Positions 1 through 6,774 of a DNA stretch of 14,560 bases are shown in pieces. The DNA is taken from assembly GCA_019693395.1 (NCBI GenBank), contig JAAMXP010005580.1:1-14560 (forward strand). Direction: 5' to 3'. Source of the stretch: Ettlia oleoabundans (taxonomy: Eukaryota > Chlorophyta > Chlorophyceae > Chlamydomonadales). Positions within the stretch are counted from its first letter, which is position 1. Every line of letters begins with the position of its first letter. Made by a program: the position numbers and the translations under genes. The notes under the pieces are model-generated. The model was not told the DNA's origin and did no database searches. It was given only the letters and a program-made list of their open reading frames with translations.

Positions 1-22
1 GGGGGTGGGGGGGGCGGCGGGG
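1..22. repeat. G-run low-complexity tract at window edge
   Basis: The first 22 bases are almost pure G on the plus strand, in runs of 5, 8 and 4 broken by T, C or CGGC. The tract lies inside the last visible intron of the minus-strand PsbS-like gene, so it is a C-run in that transcript. Such tracts can form quadruplexes and are also common places for assembly errors. Confidence 0.6.
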
Positions 23-180
23 TTGCCCAGGGGCGAAATGCAAGACTTGATCCAAGACAGGGCCTGTAGCTTAGCTGAAGGCCGCACACTCCCCCTTCAG
101 TCCAGTTTGGTTGATTGTGAACCAGGCAAACGCGTGGTGCACAGCCCCAGTCATACTGGCAGGATCATGTGCATTACCAC

Positions 181-1732
181 CTGCCATGGCCAGGCGCCCC
201 ACAAGCAGCTCGTTCTGCAGCAGAAACTTGCGGGGCTGCAGGCAACAGGAAAGCAGGGGATTGGCAGAGCTTTTCATGTAGGAGCGGCAGCAAGCAATGC
301 CAGCTCACAATGTGCTTGTTGATGAAGGTTGAGTCTGGGAAGAGGCTACCTGCCAAGGTTTGTAAACACCAAGCTTACGTTTTTCAGGGGGGTATAATAC
401 ACGCGTTTGCCGATATCCCGCAGGTTCTCGGGGTCATACGTTGGGGCGCCTGCAATGGCAGCTGTTCAATCACGCACATGAGAGTTCTGGGGTATGTGGG
501 CAGGAATGTAGAAAAGACTGTTGTACAGGTAGGCTGTTGCTGCGCTGCACTGCACTGCAAGCAGCCCAGTTCACCTGGCAGCGTACCACCCAGCAGGCCC
601 CACGTGGCGAATGCCAGCAAAGTAATGTAGATCCATTTGTGGCTGCAAGGGCCAAGAAAGGCAGAGGAGCTTTACAGCTAGAGGTGGATGTGTTGTGGGT
701 TTGAATTGACAGATATGATGATGAGACATAGCCTTATCTGGTTCCTCATGGCAGCAGGTGAGTTGAATAGGCAAGGGGTGTGGCAGAAACTGTGGTGGAA
801 CACAGACAACGCTTGTCTTTGAGGACTGATAATGCAAGAGTCGGTACTGTATGTATGTCAGGGGCATGATGGTCGGTCAGCAATCAATAAGCGGCGGCAG
901 CTAGTTCACCTGACTCCTGTCTCGTAGTGCAGCTGTGTGATGGGGCCAATGCCGGTGAGCAGCTGCAAAAGGGGCAGGGACGCAACACATAACCACAGCA
1001 CGTAGGGTGAGTTGGATTTACTCTACCTATCTGGATGAACGTCTGGTGCACATGGATACCAGCAATGAGCATGTAGGCAGCAGGTAGGGCCTAAATGTCA
1101 AAAATGGTAAACGCTCCTTCCAAGCCTCACCTCCCCAACTAGGGAGAAGGCAAAACCGACAGCCGCCACGCGCCCCATGGTGTGCTCCCTGCGGAAAATT
1201 AACAGAAAGTATTTTGAAAGGTTAATGTTTAAATAAAAAGGCTGGCATGGACTTGAGAGCCTGCTTGGCTGGAAGGCGTGCTTTTTGTCATTTGGCTGAC
1301 AGGGAGCGACAGATGGGAGCCTTATAATTCACCTGCGGCGTGTGAAGGCTGGCAAGGTGGGCTTGGTGCGAAATGCGTCCTTGCCCAAGGCATCGTCCTT
1401 CTCATCGCTGTCGTCCTGCAGGGTTTGAAATATCAGATGAATGCCGACGAGAGCGTAGGCCGGTTGGGTGGTCTTGACGTGGGATGGTTGAGGGCGTTCA
1501 ACGTCGCTGCGTTCAAGCGCAATTTTGTGCAGCAGCAAGGGAAAGATGTTGTGTAAGGCGGCGCAGTGCAAAGGGGGCAACAAACCTTAAAGGCGGTCAC
1601 GGGGGGAACCTGGCGGCGGCGGCAGTGCTGCAGCAGGCGCAGGCGTGGAGTGCCGCTGCCCGTCGACACTTTGTATGGCCTAGCGGAGCACTTCAGACCA
1701 ACTGGTGATCCCAACGCTGCAACAGCGAACAT
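181..1732 (-). CDS. PSBS: PsbS-like four-helix chlorophyll-binding-family protein (3' end outside window)
   Basis: Probable thylakoid photoprotection protein of the LHC superfamily. PsbS senses lumen acidification and switches on energy-dependent quenching in photosystem II antennae. Exons, in transcription order: 1732-1586, 1415-1333, 1188-1131, 962-910, 642-575, 449-379, 235-181. All six introns are GT-AG and every junction keeps the frame. Residues 1-49 have no Asp or Glu and are rich in Ala, Ser, Arg and Pro, as in a chloroplast transit peptide. An acidic stretch (DDSDEKDDALGKD) follows. Helix 1 begins EHTMGRVAAVGF (78-89) with the family ExxxGR motif, then GELLTGIGPITQLHYETGV (95-113), which closely follows the PsbS 'GE-LTG-G-AQL-ETG' loop. 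Helix 2 is about 116-135 (KWIYITLLAFATWGLLGG). Helix 3 opens with NELLVGRLAMA (168-178). The rest of helix 3 and helix 4 must lie beyond position 1. An in-frame TGA lies just upstream of the chosen ATG. Two ExxxGR helices alternating with other membrane helices favour PsbS over ELIP or LHC, but another LHC-like protein is possible. Confidence 0.78.
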
Positions 1733-3106
1733 CCTGCGGGGACTTCCTCAACGAGGCTGACAACCGTAGTGTTAGCAGATGAGATATGATGAGTAGCACT
1801 AGTGACGATCCGTAAGGACTGGGTTCAAGGGGGATGCAAAAGCGGGAGGGAACCCAAAGCCTATTCAGCCGAGCACCGCGCAGTAGTGTGCACGCTGGTT
1901 GGAAGCAGGAGAGGATTCTTTTGGCCAGTTGCACCCTATACGGTGTCGGGAGAGTACCAAACCTACTCTTTGTACCCGGTTGTAGCCCAGATTCGCTATT
2001 GGCTGACTACTTGCGCGCGCGCGGAATATCGACGTGCTGACGCTACTTGCAGGAGCAGCTGCCAAGCAAACAGGGGATAGGTAAAAGGTCGTTGCAACAA
2101 ACCGAATTGCGCAGCTGACAAGGTTGCTGTTGTGCACCACTGCCGCTGCGCTTGCAGCTTGTGCTACAACAGACTCAATTAACCGCAGCAGCAGCAGCAA
2201 TTCCGCGGCGTCAGCTTGCTGAACTGTCTGGGAGGTGCTGCTGGTAGCTCAACTGCACACCCCTTGACTGACAGCCCAGGTTGAAACAAGCTCACAGTTT
2301 AATGAGTTCATTAGAAATTGTACAGAAAGGAATACCGCGCTGTTGCATTTGATGCTGCTAGGATAGGAGTACCTTGAATGAAAATTATGGCACGCAGGCA
2401 ATGCAATGGGGGCAAGGGCAAAAGAGCAACGCCTCTACTAGCCTTGGGAGTAAAGTGGTAAAAGCAATAAGAACCCCACGTGCTTGAAAGGAGGTTTGAA
2501 GGTTAAGCTGTACGCAGACCATATCAAGTGGATAAGGCAGAAGTTCCTGGGCATCATTTATTGCACATGCCTGCTGCAACACCAGAGGCAGTGTGCAGGG
2601 AGGCATGGCACGCAGGCAAAACAATCAAGCTTGGTCTTGGGCAGAAGCGGTGGCCATACTGCTGCTGGACATGCATCAGAGAGGGGCCCTCACAAGAGAT
2701 TGAGGGTGGCGTGAAATCAAAATGCAAGAACATAAGAAAACTGAAGTGGCAAAACACGGTAAAAGGCACAGAAGGGGGAAAGAATCACAAGTTGCAAAGG
2801 GCTTGAGACTTGACTGACTCATGGCTTGAATGAAAGTTGCAGAAGGGGTGGGTAGGAATGCAGTGACGAGAAGAATGAAAGGTGTAGAGGTGGAGGGGGC
2901 AAGTGGCTCTGGGCAACCTCAAAAGGGGGATTTGTTCCAGAGTTGCATTTCAGGCACACATTCTTGATGAGTTGTGATGGATGGAACGCAGAAGCTGGAC
3001 CACGTGTTTGCCTGTCCATGACACGTTGGCGAGCTGTCATCAGCGGTGCTATGTGGTTGACTGAGTGCGAGAACCCATGGAAGCTCTGCTGCAGCGTGGG
3101 GCTGCA
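1733..3106. other. Intergenic region, upstream of the PsbS-like gene
   Basis: No exon chain with matching splice phases was found on either strand. The stretch contains the 5' leader and presumably the promoter of the PsbS-like gene (minus strand) and the 3' flank of the gene ending at 3107. A CCAAT motif on the minus strand (ATTGG at 1998-2002) lies about 270 bases upstream of the PsbS-like ATG. An 11-base alternating GC run lies at 2013-2023. No convincing TATA box or algal TGTAA polyadenylation signal was seen for either gene. Confidence 0.5.
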
Positions 3107-5684
3107 TCAGCAGGCTACTGGTGGCTTTTGTCGGGCGAGGCTTGCAGGGGCCTTACTAGGGTCCTGACTGCACCACTTGCGTTTCCCAGACCCATCTAAC
3201 GGCGGCCTGGGTGGCAACGGGCACCCCCACGGCTGTGGCCCCTGCTGCTGCAGCAGCTGTGGGGTGGCAGACTGGGCTGGCGCAGCCAGCAGACTCCCAA
3301 CGTCATGGCCCCGCTGCGCTACGGCTGCTTGTCGTTCTGCCAGCATAGCGTACAGGGCGTACAGGCCGACCTGCGGGCTGCTTTACAGCTGCTGCGATGG
3401 CTGCGGCTGTGACGGTGCCTGACTTGGCTGCTGTGGGGGCTTTCGCTGTGCCTGCTGCTGTGGCAGGTGCAGCTGTTGCAGCTGTGGATGAGGCTGCTGT
3501 GGATGTGCTTGCCCTGGTGCATGCTTTGGCTGGTTTTGTGGCTGTGACGGCTGCTGTGAATACCTGCGGGTGCATTGCACTGCTAATCAAACCCAGGACC
3601 TGCTGCAATAGCTGGTGCAAGGCAGAGGGGGGCGTGGGGTGCAGCTTGCTGGCCTGAACACCTGCTGAGGTGAAGGCGAAGTTGTACCTGCTGCCAAACG
3701 CTGAGCTTCCCGTGCCAGACAGGCCTGCTGCCTGCTGACCTTGGGCCAGAAGCTGAGGCTGTGGCTGGAGCTGGGGATGCTGCATCTTTTGGGGTGGAAC
3801 CAGGCCGTGGGGGGGCCACAGGGACTGCAGCTGGTGGGCACCCAGGTGATGGTGTTGCACCAGCTGCTGAAGGTTTAGCTGCTCCGTAGTTGCCAGCACA
3901 GCTATGGCCTTGGTCAGGGCGGAGAGGGCCGCCGCTGATGCTGCTAGGGTGGGAGATGGCGCATCCGAGGGCGAAAAGCCGAGGCGGGCCGCCTGCTCAA
4001 GCACACGCCAATGCAGAAGTGTTGCTGCAACACGGTGATTGGCACACAGGTTGTGAGCAACTCAGCCTGCGGCCGCCCAGGGGTGCATTTGCCCATCGAT
4101 GAGCATTTCCGCGATAGTTAGCAGCACCACACCTGCAAGCCATGTATGGCAGTATAAGGCAAGCCAGCCGCGATAGGCTGTCGGCACGGCAGGCAGCATG
4201 CGCAGCGCAGCAAAGCAGCAAGCAAGTGCGAGCAGCAGGTGGGTTGCCACTCACTTTTGAAGGCTTGCATGAGCTGCTCAGTTGGAAGCAGCAGCCAACA
4301 GCCTTCTCCCGACTCCCAGATGTGCAGGCGCAGCTGACTGTCAAAGGCTATGTGCCCTGGCTGGGGCACCTGACTCAAGCTGGTCAGCAGTGCGCCCGTG
4401 GAATCATACACGGCTAACCGTACACGTGCACCGCCAGGGGCCGACTGCATCTGCGACGTTCGCCCCAACAACAATTGCTGGAGCAGCAGCGCTCCCAACC
4501 CATCCCTGCCGCTGGCACTGGCGCTGCCGCCTGCTGCAGTGGTGGCAACCGTGGGGCGGCAACTAGATCCCACTTGCTGCTGCTCCTGTTGCTGATGATG
4601 GCTGTGAGGGTGCGCCTGGCTGTCTAGGAACCGGGTGTCCTCTACTGAAACTGTGACATTGTGGATAACATAGGGTTCCAAAGCCGGGGGTCGCGCTTTG
4701 TTGAAGGCAAAGGCCAGGCCCTGGACAGCTCTGTGGCGGCGTGCTGGCGGATGCGCTGGTGGCAGTCCCGGGGGCACCTTCGCTGGGACTGCGGCAAGCT
4801 GCTGACTGCCCTGCAGCAGCAGCAGGTCTGCGGCGGCTGCTGCTAATGCCAACCGGGGCGCCGCGGACGTTGGATTCTGCTTGGGAGCTCCAGCTGTGTG
4901 GGGCCCGGTCGCGGGCAGGTGCAGAACATCACCCATGGCCAGTCCCAAAGGTGCGGAAGCGTTAGCAAGCAGCGGCGACCCTTCCTCCCTGGAAAGGCGG
5001 CTGCGTATTGTTTACAATAGGCTGCGGGCAGACAGGGTGTGCAACGGGCATCGGACGACTCGTGATCGGGTCTGTTGAGTTAGCATTGGTCCGCGGACGA
5101 ATGTAAAGCTGTCATCGGCGGTCCGGGAGTACCGAACTCACCTTCCAACCTGCAAGAGCATAGTGCGGGAAGGGTCGATGGCGCGAAAAGCTTCTGAGCG
5201 CTGGAACAGGCGGCGATTTAATCAAAAACGGTGACAGAAGGTAAAGCAAGCAACCGCACGCAGTGTCACTGTCTCCATGTTGGTGTGACGCCATGTCAGC
5301 GGCGGCACCGGAATGCGACAGGTTTGCCGAAGGCCAAGCTTCACCACTTTGCAGAGCGCTGTCCAGGGATATGCTCATGCGTTGTGGTAGTTCCTTCTAT
5401 TTGTAAGATAGTCGTTGCTTCTGCTTAGTGCCTGACAATGCCCACCCCAAGTTGAAAGAGTGTGGCACTTGGCGGAGCCAGTGCCACATAGGACTCATAG
5501 GACCACCAACCAAGCGTCGGCGCATGGGATCACAAGTGCTGCTGTTCAACGTAGTACGGAATATTGTGAGCTGCACCTCAGGTTTCCAGCACTCAAGAGG
5601 CAGGCATGCATGCAGCAGAAGTAATTGACAAGATTTGATGCAGCATGGCTGGAACACACGAGTGGTCGGGCACAGGTGGCGCAT
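3107..5684 (-). CDS. Unrecognised Gln/Ala/Pro-rich protein, five proposed exons
   Basis: I do not recognise this gene. Proposed exons in transcription order: 5684-5577 (uncertain first exon), 5200-5142, 4988-4255, 4024-3564, 3370-3107. All introns are GT-AG and the phases (0, 2, 1, 0) agree, giving about 541 residues; without exon 1 the model has 505. The exon at 5200-5142 reads RSEAFRAIDPSRTMLLQVG and joins in frame to REEGSPLLANASAPLG. The middle contains EPYVIHNVTVSVEDTRF (about 160-176), a His/Gln-rich linker (HHQQQEQQQ, about 187-195) and a compact segment at about 243-299 that starts VRLAVYD and ends with CWLLLPTEQLMQAF. Its spacing of hydrophobic residues, Trp and Phe faintly recalls an EVH1/WH1-type domain such as that of animal FKBP15-like proteins; this is only a guess from memory. 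A Gln/Pro-rich region (about 375-400) follows, then VGLYALYAMLAERQ at the start of the last exon. No signal peptide or membrane segment is evident. The C-terminal exon could splice again near 3155, so the final 20 or so residues are tentative. Confidence 0.55.
3371..3563 (-). repeat. CAG/CCA-rich low-complexity intron of the unknown minus-strand gene
   Basis: On the minus strand this 193-base intron is dominated by CAG, CCA and CAC triplets. It begins GTATTC after CCGCAG and ends CCCGCAG before GTCGGC, and both flanking exons are in phase 0. The tract is open in more than one frame. Retaining it would replace the last 87 residues with an Ala/Thr-rich tail that stops at 3303. One alternative frame is Gln/Pro-rich. 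Confidence 0.6.
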
Positions 5685-5728
5685 GTTGTTGCTAACTTGT
5701 TGCTATGGAAGCTGTAGCAAAGAAGTGG

Positions 5729-5735
5729 TTATATA
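5729..5735 (-). promoter_or_regulatory. TATA-like element, minus strand
   Basis: TATATAA on the minus strand, about 45 bases upstream of the proposed ATG at 5684. This is a sensible TATA distance for a transcript starting near 5700, and is one reason the exon 5684-5577 is offered as exon 1 of the unknown minus-strand gene. The link is inferred from position only. Confidence 0.35.
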
Positions 5736-6213
5736 CCGATGATGATGGCAGAATGCGGATTGTTTGAGAGAAGAGAGCCATGGCCCAATTCCGAATGCAT
5801 TGCAACAGTAGCTTGTTGGTGCTGCGTCCTTGAGTTGGTCCCGATCCGGGCTCAGCAAGGCTGAGCCCTGATTGTGCCCATTGCTCCTGGCTTCTGCTGG
5901 TGCCAGCATCTTGTAGAATGGTAGAAGGACACCCGTGTGTAGCGCATCGACGGAATGGTGGAAAGCGCGAATAGCTTGCATCGTGCCCCCCCGTCTTCGC
6001 CTCCCGCAAGCGTGAAAGTACGCTTGTTCAGTGACGCTGACTCAGGTCACCCGCGGGTCAAGGCCTTCCGACCTGCCTCGCAAGGGTCTCGCATGTCAGA
6101 CGACACCCTTGGTCTTCCGTCGCGGGAGACCAACCAACGGCCCGAAAAGCACAACTAAGCATTTGAGCTGGCTTGGTTGTGCTGCGTGGCCGGAGGCCCC
6201 ATGTGACGCCGGC

Positions 6214-6242
6214 CTGCGCGCCGCCGGCCGCGGCCCGCGCAG
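6214..6242. repeat. GC-only imperfect hairpin
   Basis: Arms CTGCGCG (6214-6220) and CGCGCAG (6236-6242) pair perfectly, and the 15-base interior, nearly all G and C, can pair further (GCCGC with GCGGC). It sits about 540 bases upstream of gene A, in the most GC-rich patch of the window. Its role is unknown. Confidence 0.6.
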
Positions 6243-6388
6243 CGGCGGACCTGCCAAGTTCACCTTGCCTGCAGAGCTTTTGCACTCTAGGTGCAACGTT
6301 TAGCTCACTGCAGTTTGAATCTATCCGCAACTCTGCTCGATTTGCCCTGGCAGTTCGCCTGGGCCAACCGCACACAGATCCAAGGGGA

Positions 6389-6413
6389 GGGGGGGTCATG
6401 CCAGGACCCCCCC
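6389..6413. repeat. Perfect 9-bp stem with 7-base loop
   Basis: GGGGGGGTC (6389-6397) and GACCCCCCC (6405-6413) are exact reverse complements around the loop ATGCCAG. The stem is isolated in intergenic DNA, with no T-run or gene end nearby, so it is not a bacterial-type terminator. It could be a structured non-coding element, a G-tract regulatory site or a remnant of a small inverted-repeat element. Confidence 0.7.
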
Positions 6414-6565
6414 GGCGGTCACCAGCAACGCATATGTAGCCTCCGTCAATAGGGTGTCCTCAAGGCCAAACTTAGTTCAGCTTTTGAGATATGTAAAGGA
6501 AGGATAGAGCCAATGGGTCAATGCCACCCACGGGATCATGACGGCTGAGCTAGCTGACGGTCTAA

Positions 6566-6573
6566 TGACGTCA
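6566..6573. promoter_or_regulatory. TGACGTCA palindrome (CRE/bZIP-type site) upstream of gene A
   Basis: A perfect TGACGTCA lies about 200 bases before the gene A ATG. Six bases downstream is an inverted CCAAT box (ATTGG, 6579-6583), and a weak TATA-like TTATAG lies at 6646-6651. This ordered cluster looks like a core promoter. TGACGTCA is the classical binding site of bZIP factors, but binding here is inferred. Gene B has no equivalent perfect palindrome at this position. Confidence 0.45.
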
Positions 6574-6694
6574 CCCTCATTGGCAGTGAGTTTGAAGAAA
6601 GCAAGGGATTAAGAAGCCGGGGGAAGTTACCCCTTGCCGCACTCGTTATAGCTGCAAGGTGATTAATCCCCATCATCATAATCTGCTTGGCAAG

Positions 6695-6716
6695 CAGAAC
6701 ACTCAAGCCTCCAGGG
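6695..6716 (+). promoter_or_regulatory. Leader block shared with gene B
   Basis: Twenty-two bases 59-80 bp before the ATG match 12353-12374 upstream of gene B with four mismatches (CAGA-CACTCAA-CC--CAGGG). In both genes a pyrimidine-rich stretch ending in CAG follows shortly before the ATG. The block is the only clear homology between the two upstream regions, so it probably lies in the 5' UTR or core promoter. Confidence 0.5.
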
Positions 6717-6774
6717 TTTCCGCACACCCGGCTCACACCCCACCGCCCGTACCTCTCGCAGCCCTGCTGATATT

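Larger units (their letters stand above)
5736..6565. other. Divergent intergenic region
   Basis: This region separates the minus-strand unknown gene from the plus-strand methyltransferase gene A, so it probably carries control sequences for both. I found no exon chain. A minus-strand ORF at 5981-5703 begins MQAIRAFHHSVDALHTG and looks partly protein-like, but no good donor joins it to the next gene. Two strong hairpins (6214-6242 and 6389-6413) are listed separately. Confidence 0.5.

Noticed and set aside
451..574. Protein-like stretch (AYLYNSLFYIPAHIPQ) with an in-frame TGA, suggesting a selenocysteine codon or a pseudogene in the PsbS-like gene
   Set aside because: A normal 125-base GT-AG intron (574-450) removes the stretch and joins TLP to GAPTYDPENLRD in perfect phase. 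No recoding or decay is needed.
1865..2200. Minus-strand 111-codon ORF with a hydrophobic, Ala-rich start, as a secreted or targeted protein
   Set aside because: No splice partner or family motif was found, and the PsbS-like gene already has its own start with an in-frame stop upstream.
2550..2562. AATAAA on the minus strand as a polyadenylation signal for the unknown gene
   Set aside because: It lies over 500 bases past the stop, and green algae mostly use TGTAA, so it is probably chance.
3397..3657. Plus-strand Ala/Val-rich ORF
   Set aside because: It is the antisense shadow of the CAG-rich intron and neighbouring exon of the minus-strand gene. Triplet repeats stay open in several frames.
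5703..5981. Minus-strand ORF starting MQAIRAFHHSVDALHTG as the first exon of the unknown gene
   Set aside because: I found no strong phase-0 donor leading to the exon at 5200, and the TATA-like site at 5729-5735 lies downstream of this ATG. It remains a weak alternative to exon 5684-5577.
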